Assembly (NCBI RefSeq): GCF_963678635.1
Contig: NC_087070.1
Span: forward strand, 50,760,514 to 50,824,513
DNA: 64,000 nucleotides
Origin: Symsagittifera roscoffensis
Taxonomy: Eukaryota > Xenacoelomorpha > Acoela > Convolutidae
Direction: 5' to 3'
Shown: piece after piece, positions 37,101 through 49,100 of the stretch
Layout: every line of letters starts with the position of its first letter
Numbering within the stretch: position 1 is the first letter of the stretch
Program-made: the position numbers and the translations under genes
The notes under the pieces: generated by a model
Seen by the model: the letters and a program-made list of their open reading frames with translations, nothing else
What the model was told of the DNA's origin: nothing
Databases searched by the model: none

Positions 37101-40100
37101 AAAAAACGGAAAAAGAGTTCTGAATGTTTTTTAATGAAGAAAGCAGGGCTGTTTTGTAGTGCAGTTTTTGCTGCAGCTAATTTATAAGGCAAGTATTCAC
37201 AAAATTTTATTGAGATTAAAGCTATTCATCGTCTAATTTACTGAAAATATCGTATCAAGAAAAGGGTTGCTTAGCTCTCATCACATTTTGTTGCAGTCAT
37301 TTTTAACTTGTGAATTTTTGGAGTATGTGACCAATGCAATAATATTTTGGCGGTGAAGTTCTAATACCATGGGGGGTATTTGGAGTGCCGACTATTGTAA
37401 AATAACCCGGGGGAGGAGCTTGCTAATTGTTTTTGTCAGTGGACGGAGGAAACCAACTTGATTCTATTATTGAAACCAGACTCTTACCAATTCTTACCAA
37501 CCAAGTCCACACTTTAGCCTGAACAGACTGTGTTCTGATCTGGTTATAATTTTGATCAGCTTCCAGATTAGGCGAGTGTATCAGCAAGCATAAAAATTTC
37601 AAATCACGTTTTGTTGTAACTTCAAATATCATCAGAATACCGTTTGAATATCGTCTGAATACCGTTTGTTTCGAATAATGTATGAATGACCCTTTTTACT
37701 CCATACGCATGCAAACTTACACTAAAAAACTTCCCATATAATTGCTTTAAACTTCTTACTATATTTCAACAGCTTATAAGATGCGAATTTTCTACCTTGT
37801 AACAACACTGCGCTTTTGTAGTAGGGTGGAGGGGGGGGGGAAGGGGTTCGTGGGATGGAGGGTAGTTTTTAACGTAAAAAATAGCACAGTGAGTTTAGAA
37901 CCAAAAAAGTTACTGGGCTTACCTTTAAAAGCATTGAACCGGTTGTTTTGCAGTTTGCCGGAGCCCAAATTTTTAGGCCAATCGGGTTGATGCTTATCGG
38001 ATACTTTGATCTTATAGATTAGATCTAACTGTTGTTGGAACAAAGTTTAAAATCAAAGAAAATGAGGGCAAAAATTAGCTGCTTTATAGCGAAAAAGGCA
38101 CTAAAATGGAGCACCTTATTTGCGTACTTTGTTTGAAGGGATCTAAAGTGAATTTTGAACAAATTTATCTAAGGAGTCAAAAGTTTGAAAATTTTTCAAA
38201 ACAAATAGCAAAACCATACAAGCACGTCACTTTTACTGGAACTTGAAGTTTGGAGTCAGAATTTTGTTGTGGAAAACTCTGCGGGCTAAATCTATAATTC
38301 AAATAGAGAAATACGAACTGTCGGGCTGTTTTCAAAACTAGCCGCGACAGGAGTTAAGTACAACAAAGAACGTTGAAATAAAAATACTGACGAATTTTCC
38401 TATTTTGATCATATTCAAACTGAGTTTCTGAAGTAAAGCTTTGTTATGACGAAGTTTTTATGCAGCAATGAATGCTCCGGCTGACAAGCACTTAATTTAA
38501 TGTTTCCAAGAAAACGCCGCGCTTTTTAAAACAATATGATGATTGACTTCAAGGTTATCTGGACATTTTTAAAATCAAATTTATGTAAATCAAACAAGGG
38601 GCTGGTGCTATCGGTGGTTAAAATGATGTAGAAAATGTTTTGTTGTTCCAACAAGGTGCAGGTCTAAGATTTTCTCGAGAAGGGTGGTGCAGATGTTGAA
38701 CAAAAAGTTCCATTCAGTTTGATCCATCGACGAACCATTCATGATGAAAAAGCGAATAAGAAATCTTACAAAAACCTATGGCAATCATTTCAAATAGAAG
38801 AATTTTTGGGAAACAAGAAGTTTGTTTACGCAGGTTATGACGGTGTGCGTCATCGTGAGAGTCAATGATCTGATAAGAACTCGACTATCGTGTTCCTTCA
38901 AAGTATCCTGATGGAGCTTCCAAAAACTCCAACAAGATTCTGCTAGGCTATCAAGCTATTGAATACCTTTCATTCGAATAGCCTAACGCTTGGATAGCTT
39001 GGATTTTCATTCGAATGCAGAACAAAGTCTTTTCAATCGAACAGCTTAACGCTTGGATAGCTTGAATTTTCGTATTTTCCAAAAAACAGTATTTTCAAAA
39101 TCTAGGAGAAAACTCAACCATTCGTGCGAATGAAGGGGTTCCCAATGAACTTGATTTGTCGTTACACTGAAATTTGAGTTGAGCTGTAAACGGTTGGACG
39201 CATTATGGTTAAACTAGGTTCGCTTTTCAAAGCCTTGCTGACTGATTTGTCACTGAAAGCGCCTCTCTCTATCACGAAGTTTTCTGAGTGAGTTGGTCTT
39301 TTCTTTGCTTTTGCTACTGAGGTAAAAAAAACCGAGTCATCAGCTGACCTCTCTTGTTGGTCAATTCCATGTCAGTAAAAAGGTGCAGTTAAACGTGTGC
39401 TAGACTGGCTTCCGTTTTTGGAATTTTCTGGTGACTCCGTTTTCTCACGTTTCAATTTTTTAAGTTTGACGTGTTTTGTTTTGCAATCTAAGTAGTCTCG
39501 TTCTTACTTTTGATCGTTCTTTGTTTCTAGTTCGGTGTTTCCTTGCCTCATCAATCTGACGGTCAAAACTTTGATTTTGTTAAGATTCAGAATTAGAGCA
39601 ACAAGGATTAAGGGCTGGGGTCAGAGACTGAGATAGAATCTGGGGTTTGAACTGAGAATTCAAACGCGGTAGTGATTGTTGAAGAAAATATTGAGAAATT
39701 GAACTTAAATGACATGACACTAAGTATCACAAAAGTACCAGTTAATTAAGCACTGACTAATTGAATAGTTCGTGACCACTAGTTGACCTTGTCTGAGTTT
39801 AATCAGTTTTTTGACCTCCAAACTGATTCGCTTCGATTAATTTGTCTAAATTTGAGATGGTCTGACATCAACTCCCCCACTCAGGTTGAATTGGCTGTAA
39901 CCCATCAAGATTCGACGATGTTGGTCTACCTTATTCTTGCTCAGTGCTTTCGTCAACAAGTCAGCTTCCATGATCTCCGTAGGATAATCCTGGAGTTCAA
40001 TTTTCTCATCTTTGTTCGCTTCTGCATGAAAGGGTTCTTGCACATCTTTATGCAGCTCTGGTTGTCCTCCTTGATGACTGTTGGTCTGTTATTTGCCACG

Positions 40101-43100
40101 CACATCTCATCGAGAAGTGATATAATATACAGAGCCTCTTGAACTGCTGCTGCTGCTGCCATTGTTTGGTATTTAGCTTCATTTGTAGTAATGGCTGCAG
40201 TTGGTTGCTTCTTGGTGTTTCATCTGTTAGCTGCCCCGTTTTCTGTAAACGAAAATTATAGGCAGTAGTTGACCTTCTACCATCCAGATCTTCAGCCTAG
40301 TCAGCATCTGCTAGTTCATGCAGTATTATACCATCAGCGTCCCTATTGTAACACAGCTCCAGATCTTTGCTGCCATTCAGATACCGAAGATCCCTCTTAG
40401 CATCCACCCAGTGCACACTTGCCGGATTCTCCAGGAAACGGGAGAGTTGCGTCACAGTAGCTAGGATGTTTGGCCTTGTTTGCTTAACCATGTACAATAA
40501 TGAGCTCATAATGCCTCTGTAGTCCTCAGCCTTCATGGACACTGCCTCGGGTGATTCAGCTTCAGTTCGGTCCTTCTTCGACAATTGACCGCTGATGTTT
40601 GCTGATATACCCACTGGTTTGCATTCAGCTAGGCCAAAATGCTCCAAGCAATCGTCAATGTAGTGTGATTGATTCACTGTTACCGTCCCCATCTTGAATT
40701 GTTTGCAGGAGCGGTTTCTCACTTTCTGAACTTCGTCTTGACATCTGCACTAAAGGATGATGTATTTACCTACACCAGCCAATAGATGATGCATCATTTG
40801 TTCCACTCTTCGTGGGCAGACAGAAGTCGTTGCTGCTTCTAGCACCAACAGTATCCTCTTTTTTTTCGGGTTCAAAGGTCGGAGCAAACCTCTCAGTGAA
40901 GTCAAGTCCTTGCGCTTGCATGAACCCTTTCACTATATATCGGGCTCTGTACCGCTCTTTTTATTCGTACGCATCTCTCCTCAGAGCAAGAACCCGTCGT
41001 CCATGAACAATTTTTCGAGATCGTGGTCTAACATCAATTGGCCATGTTCCCATCGCTTCTAAAGACTTCACCTCTAAAGCCAAAGCTCCCAGCTACTGCT
41101 CCTTTTCGACCCAGACACTGCTTCTGATTAGCCTGTTGGCTCTTGAATTCCAGTAACTCAATCATGGGTTTAGGCCAGTCTGTATCGAATGGTTGGCTGC
41201 CTTGTCTCAATTGACCTCTGCACATGATGATCGGTTGAATGTGAAACTACTGTTTCCTCCTCAATCTGATCCCCTTCAGTAGCCCCCACTGAACCTGCAG
41301 TATCGCCCTCAGCTAGTGCGCTTGATGCTTTGCTGGTTGTCGTCGTGCTTACTTGCTCAATTTTAATGCATCCCACGATTGATAGCTGCAAGAATGGTAA
41401 TGGCTCTCTGGTAGCCATGAAGTTGTCTGGAAGGATGTTCTCATTGAATGTCACGCTTCTTGCTCTGACCACTCGTCTTGTTTCTAGATCCATCAGCAAG
41501 CAGGCTTTGATCTCCTTGTAGTAGCCGATGAAATTGCTTTTCTTGTCCTTTGGATTCAATTTCCGTCTGTTGCCACGATCCATATGCTACGCCAGGCAAC
41601 CAAACACACGCAAATAGCTCAATTGTGTCGTTATCTCACAGTGCCTCTCCGCCGAGGAAAGGCGCTTCTGATTGCTGGATGTCGGACAAAAGTTGCGAAA
41701 CCTCAGAGCTGTTGACATTGCAGAATATCTTTAGTAGCTTTGCTTAGGCCAGCAGATATCGAGTCATCTCGGTGGTCACTCTGCTATAGCGCTCCGCTAC
41801 ACCATTGTGCTTGGGAGTCATGGGCACAATGAACTCTTGCTTCACACGGGATTCTCTACAAAATCCCCCAAATGCATATAACGAAAACTCAACTCCATTG
41901 TCAGTTAGCAGGCCCGTCGTTGCTTCATGCTCCGTCAAAAACTCCTGGAAATTTAGTAAAGCATCGCTCTTCTTCGCCAGGTAATTGACCACGGCCAGCC
42001 GACTGAAATCGTCGATGAAGCTCAAAGCATAGCGAGCCGCATGCTTACTCGGTACTTCAAATGGTCCCTGGTTGTCACTGAAGACGCTGTGACCCAACGC
42101 CGATGCTCTGCTGTCAGTATTCTATGGCACTGCTGTTTCAAGCAGCTGGGAAGCTATACACACTTCGGAAAAATCCAGCTCGCTCACATTGACAATTGAT
42201 GAAAAATCCCGCTCGTTGAGGTGCCCGAAACTCCAGAAAGAAAAGCTTGCCACACTGCTTCACAGTTAGCTGTCTCCCATCCGAGAAAGTCTGGAGATTC
42301 GAAGCCACTGCGTCGAAAGTGAAACCTGACCCTCTAGCCACAGCTGAGCTCACATAAGTTCAAATTGTAGCTCCGCACAAACAGCACCTTGTGAAAAGTG
42401 TAGCTCCTCACAGCCTCATGGCAGTCCCTGATATCCACTTCCACGGAACCTTTGCCCTCAATTTCCACAGAGTGCCGTTGGAGTTCTCCCCAGTTGTTCC
42501 TTCGTTCCACATCTCAAAGCTAGAGAAGACAGCCCTGTCGCGCACCACATGATCATTGAGGTTGTCTCCCTTCCTTGAAGTTGTAGCGGAGCAACTGAAA
42601 AAAATTCTGTCTCCTGACCTCTAAAGCCAAAGCTGCCAGCTACTGCTCCTTTTCGGCCAGACACTGCTTCTGATTAGCCCGTTGGCTCTTGGATTCCAGT
42701 AACTCAATCATGGGTATAGGCCAGTCCGTATCGAATGGTTGGCTGCCTTGTCTCAATTGACCTCTGCACATGATGATCGGTTGAATGTGAAACTACTGTT
42801 TCCTCCTCAATCTGATCCCCTTCAGTAGCCCCCACTGAACCTGCAGTATCGCCCTCAGCTAGTGCGCTTGATGCTTTGCTGGTTGTCGTCGTGCTTACTT
42901 GCTCAATTTTAATGCATCCCACGATTGATAGCTGCAAGAATGGTAATGGCTCTCTGGCAGCCATGAAGTTGTCTGGAAGGATGTTCTCATTGAATGTCAC
43001 GCTTCTTGCTCTGACCACTCGTCTTGTTTCCAGATCCATCAGCAAGCAGGCTTTGATCTCCTTGTAGTAGCGGATGAAATTGCTTTTTTTGTCCTTTGGA

Positions 43101-46100
43101 TTCAATTTCCGTCTGTTGCCACGATCCATATGCTACGCCAGGCAACCAAACACACGCAAATAGCTCAATTGTGTCGTTATCTCACAGTGCCTCTCCGCCG
43201 AGGAAAGGCGCTTCTGATTGCTGGATGTCGGTCAAAAGTTGCGAAACCTCAGAGCTGTTGACATTGCAGAACATCTTTAGTAGCTTTGCTTAGGCCAGCA
43301 GATATCGAGTCATCTCGGTGGTCACTCTGCTATAGCGCTCCGCTACACCATTGTGCTTGGGAGTAATGGGCACAATGAACTCTTGCTTCACACGGGATTC
43401 TCTACAAAATCCCCTAAATGCATATAACGAAAACTCAACTCCATTGTCAGTTAGCAGGCCTTTCGTTGCTTCATGCTCCGCCACAAACTCCTGGAAATTT
43501 AGTAAAGCATCGCTCTTCTTCGCCAGGTACTTGACCACGGCCAGCCGACTGAAATCGTCGATGAAGCTCAAAGCATAGCAAGCCGCATGCTTACTCGGTA
43601 CTTCAAATGGTCCCTGGTTGTCACTGAAGACGCTGTGACCCAACGCCGATGCTCTGCTGTCAGTATTCTATGGCACTGCTGTTTCAAGCAGCTGGGAAGC
43701 TGTACACACTTCGGAAAAATCCAGCTCGCTCACATTGACAATTGATGAAAAATCCCGCTCGTTGAGGTGCCCGAAACTCCAGAAAGAAAAGCTTGCCACA
43801 CTGCTTCACAGTTAGCTGTCTCCCATCCGAGAAAGTCTGGAGATTCGAAGCCACTGCGTCGAAAGTGAAACCTGACCCTCTAGCCACAGCTGAGCTCACA
43901 TAAGTTCAAATTGTAGCTCCGCACAAACAGCACTTTGTGAAAAGTGTAGCTCTTCACAGCCTCATGGCAGTCCCTGATATCCACTTCCACGGAACCTTTG
44001 CCCTCAATTTCCACAGCGTGCCGTTGGAGTTCTCCCCAGTTGTTCCTTCGTTCCAAATCTCAAAGCTAGAGAAGACAGCCCTGTCGCGCACCACATGATC
44101 ATTGAGGTTGTCTCCCTTCCTTGAAGTTGTAGCGGAGCAACTGAAAAAAATCCTGTCCTCCGCTGCTTGCTCTCACTTGCAAAGTGTGCAGGTTGCCCAC
44201 ACTTGAAGCACTTTTGCATCTTTGCTGCCGGCCCAATTGCTTCGTTCAACCCACTGATTCAAGTACTAGATTGTCCACTGTCACTTGTGGATTTGCATTC
44301 CCTGGCCATATGATTTTCTGACAGCACACATAGCATCCATTCCTTGACACTCCTTTCTTTTTCCCCACAACTTGCATGGCAACGTGACCATGTTCAGTCC
44401 TCTCTCCATATGGAGCCTTCCTTATGGAACCTCGTTCTCAGCTGTGGAAACGCCTTGGCTGGTTGAAAGCTCTCCTGAACCAGAAAACGCTCATAGCTGT
44501 CATACATTCCATTGATCACCAGAGCATTGAACAGTGTGCCCGTGATTGCTTCTCCAACTTCGCTTAGCCGCGTCATCAGCTCTTGACTACGAACGAAGTA
44601 GTCGTCAAGATCCTCCTCTGATCCTAGGCGCAGCTTCGTAAGCTGGCATATTAGACTGACAAGTCTGCCTACACTCGGCCTCTCTACACATTAAAATTTC
44701 TATTGAAGCAGCTTCCATGCCATCGCCATCGCCATCTATTCCCACGCGTTCGCTCATTATGTACATCGAAGTGGTTTTGTTCAGTACCAGAGCCAAATGG
44801 GACCACAAAGTGTTTCGATTTTTTCCTCTGCTGGATCAACACTGCTCGCTCATGTATCTTGGCATCGTACTCTGGGAGAGTAGGCTCAGACTCTGGCAGA
44901 TCATCCTTACCCACCACTGTCCTGGACAGGCCTTCCGTGTGCATCAGCGCCACAAACTTCGTCGGCCAAGTCGGAAAACTTTCAGCGCTTTCACTGAAAG
45001 CAGCTAATCTCAAGTATAGAAAATTAAGACAAGAAACAATTAGAAGTCTGGGTCCATAACCTATTTATTTTCAGAGTTAGAGCAAGTGATAGAGTCAGCG
45101 ACTGAGATGGAATCTGGGGTTTGAACTGAGGGTTGAGAAGAGGTAGTGAGTGCTGAAGAATGAATTGAGAAAGAGAATATATATGATATGGCAAACTAGG
45201 AATGACAAAAGTACCAGTTAAATAACTAGTGACTAATTGAGTAATTTGTGATTAACAGTTGACCTTGTCTGAGTTTAATCATTTTTAACTAAGTTATTCA
45301 GTTTTGACCTCCAAATTGATTCGCTTCAAATAATCTGTCTGAACGTGAGATGGTCTTACCTCAGCAGATTTTGGCTTCGCATCGACTGCTAGCTTTCTGC
45401 TACCACTCTTTTGCGAAGAAAGCACAGACCGGTTTTTGAGATTGCTTTCAGCCCGCCGTTCTTCTTTGGTTGAGTGTAGGCAATTTATACTATTAGTTTT
45501 TGTGATGGGAGGTAATTGTGTTGTATTCACTACTTGTAACGCTTCAGCTATCTCACTGAGCGATCTCATCTGCTGCTCTTCAAGCTGTGAATCACTCATT
45601 GGCCAACCGAGTTGTTTTGAACTTTTTTTGTTTCAAAATTTTGTTTAAATTTTTGTTCGATAACGTTTCAAATCTGGAACTTGGATTTGAGAAATTTGGA
45701 GCGGTTTGAAAAAACGCACCCAAAATCAGAAAAAAATGAATAATTGGTGTTTTTTGCGACAGTAAAGATGGTTGGAACATTTCGTGTTAAGTTTTTATCG
45801 ACCGGTTATTGTTGTTATTTCTAAATTTAATGGATCGACCATAGAGTTATGTCAAAGAAAAACATAAAACAACTATCAGAGTAAAAAAATTTACACGAAA
45901 AATTTTAGCGACTACTTTTACAAAATTGCTTTCAAATTTGGTTTAGAAGTATGTATCAACTAATTGATCTCAACTTCATGTGAACACAAGCAAAGCTGCT
46001 AACTCAATTAAGTTACCTGGTTTGTTATTCAAGTCGCTACCAGAGAAGAATTAGAGTTCCATAACAAGAAATGCACTTCCAGCACGGGATTGAAAATCTA

Positions 46101-49100
46101 ATAAGAAATTCAAATAATGAATCAAAAATGCTCCTCAAAGTTAAGCTAAGTTTGTTACTGACAAGAAATAATGGACTAGGAAAAACCAAAATAAGAACTA
46201 AGTTTTTTTTCGATATCGTTTCAAATCACAAACTTGGATTTGAGCAATTTAGAGCGGTTTGATCGTTTTTTGAGCATTTTTTTAAGCAAAATAACCGCTC
46301 AAATCGCGCAAATCTCGATTTGTTTTTAAGAGAGTTCTCGATAGTTTTGAATTAAATGACTCGTTTTGAGGTAACATTCGTTTGTGTAGTGATTTACGTG
46401 CTCCGTAACTGAAGCAGTTCTTCAAAAAACACTCTGAAATTGTTTTTGAAGAAACTTTTTGCTGACCGAGCACGTAAAACTCTACACAGACGCAGGTTAC
46501 CTCAAAGCGAGTCAATCATTTCAAATTTTTTCAATTTCCTCTCACAAATCGTCCAAGATTTGCGCAATTTTAGTCGTTATTTTGCTCAAAAACCGCTCAA
46601 ATCTTACCAAGAAACGCACAAAAACCGTTCAAAACCGAGCAAGAAACGCATGATTTGATTATTTTTAGGGTTTTTCCCGTGTATTTGTTGCAGGGCACAC
46701 ACAACCAGTCCTACAAAACAACCACTCTGCGGAAATTTCAAACTTAAAAATTCAATTTTTAAAATCTTCTAGGGTCCAGAAAACGGTTGTCAAGGTTGAT
46801 TATCACACTTAATCAGTTTTTTATATCATATTGTTATCAAATTCATGAAAATTGTGGATGATAGCTGAATTTAACCCCCTATTAACGTAGTCATGAAGTT
46901 TTTGGGACACCACACTCTTCCCCTCTCCCGCTCCTAAAAACGCACCCAAAAATCAGAGAAAAATGAAAAATTGGTGTGAGTTTTTTTTTGCAGCAGTTAA
47001 GATGGTTGGAACATTCTGTGCTAATTTTTTATCAACCGGTTATTGTTGTTATTTCTAAATTTATTGGAAAATCCAAGAAATCGACCATAGAGTTATGTCA
47101 AAGAAACAGCCAGCCGAGTAAAAAAGTTCGACGAAAAATTTTAGCGACTAGTAGCGCCAAGAAACATTAAAACAGACAAGATCTTCCGCGTATCAAAAAA
47201 AAGAGATTTTTCTCGAATAACCTCAATGAATAAAAGACATAAAGATAGAGGTAATTTCAGGTAGCTTTGAAGTTACAAACCTTTCATGAGAACTTGGATT
47301 CTTTGATTTACTTCAAATGAATAGTAGTCAAGATAAATCGACAGGAGAACAAGTGAAAATCACTCAATGGAAACAATAAAAACTCTTTTCCGGCCACTGA
47401 TTGCCATATAGAAATTTATGTAAAAATGGGAAACTCTTACGGCTAGCTAGGAAATTTAATTGAATTTTCATGATGGACCGTAGATCCGGCTTGATTTTTC
47501 AAAATTATTTCAACTTCTTTCAAGTAGTTTTCGTCCGAAAGTACCTATTTTTAGAAAATATAGAAAATCTTTGGATGCGGAACTATTTCACTTTTCAGCC
47601 GACAAAATTTTAACAAAATTTCAGCCAACAAATATTTTTTCGAGTTGGTGAACTTGATTATTTCTCTTTGAAACTCTGCAATTGGTGTGAAATGACATGT
47701 CAACTGATTGTACTGTATTCCAAATTTAACCATATATCATCTTCACTTTATAGAGGAAATTATCGATAAAAAAATATCCAACATCAAAAAGGAAAGTCCA
47801 ACAGTGCCTAAATACAACCTAATTGTGTTTGTGAATTATACGCCGTTTTGCGTGATAACCGTTTTGTTTTGAAGCAAACCGGGTATAGAATGACAGTTTT
47901 TGAGCTAATTAGGATTTAGAGACTTGCATGTGCGCCGCTTAGCGTGTGCAATTAAAATATTTATTCAGTTTGATGCGGCACGCATCAGTTGATGTTTTGG
48001 TTGCTATTGTTACAAAAACAAACTCCTCATTTCTAATTGTGGTAGCAGGCGCGTAATAAGCGCCACACATACAAATAGGCAGCTCCTCGGTTTCTTTGTT
48101 TGTTCAATCAAACTGATGAAGGCATCTTGCGGAATTTCGTTAGTTTAATTTTGCAGCATCTATCAAATTGGGCGTTTTTCTTTTTTTGTTTTCGGTTTTA
48201 TGCACTAAACGGCTCTCAATTTAATTTTTTTATCTTGAGCTGAATTTTATGCGGTTGAACCTGATTGGCTAATTTTAGAGGTTGTTTTGCCTGAAAACAA
48301 CGCATATATATTACTTTGGAATCTCAATATTTCCAAAGTTTTGAAAAAAACCCTACAGCCATATCGCCATCTAATTTTGATTTATGTGATTGGTCAATAT
48401 TCAATATGTTATTCTGTTTTTTTTTCAAAGTTTGCTTTAGAATTTAAAAGCCGCTTTCAATAGTGCCGAAGTACATCGATGCGGAAAATGTAAATGTTTC
48501 CTGCAATGCCTAAAGTTCAGGATAATCAAAAAGTTTGAATTCTGTTTGCGAATTGTTAGTAATTTGTTTGAATATTGTTTCGTTCGGTAATTGTTAGCAA
48601 AGTGTTTGAATATTATTTCGCTTTGGGATCTTGTTCAACAGTGTCAAAATTTGCTTTGAATACTGTTTTTACTCATCCCAAATCTATTTAAAACAACCAC
48701 TTATTGGCTGTTTTATGAATTTTCTTATGAATGTCAGTTTTTTCGTTCGTAAAAAGAAACCCAAAGGCGCTCAAACATGAAGGTACTCGTAAAATTTTCT
48801 TCTGAATGTCAATTTAGCGTTTGTAAAAAGAAACCTGAAGGCGCTCGTACATAAAGTTTTAATTCTCTTGTTCTCTATTCATCTTGGTAATCCGGAACTA
48901 TTGAGAAAAATCAGAAAGGACAGATATATTCTGCATGGCCATCCATTTTGTTTAATAACAATGCATTGACTATCAAATGTCTCTGAAAATGAAGACTACC
49001 AAACTTATCTCTTCAAAACGTTGCTCGTTTTTGCTCCAATTTTCACTGAAATCGAAAAATTTACTGTGCTCAATTTTTCAAAAAAGTGCTTATCATACAA

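Larger units (their letters stand above)
39586..45363 (-). mobile_element. Decayed Ty1/copia LTR retrotransposon with internal tandem repeat
   Basis: Read on the minus strand: 5' LTR about 45363-45066, then GGTTATGGACCCAGAC (a copia-type initiator-Met half-tRNA priming site), gag pieces (NFPTW-like region, zinc knuckle CFKCGQPAHF), integrase core, integrase tail, RT end and RNase H. AGTGGGGGAG and the 3' LTR (39870-39586) follow. The integrase-before-RT order is diagnostic of copia. The LTRs differ by roughly a fifth by eye, so it is old. It is broken at many places and lacks much of RT. Confidence 0.85.

Noticed and set aside
38983-39080. Short direct repeat AACGCTTGGATAGCTTG considered as a CRISPR-like or satellite array
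   Set aside because: Only two copies and a eukaryotic context; no array.
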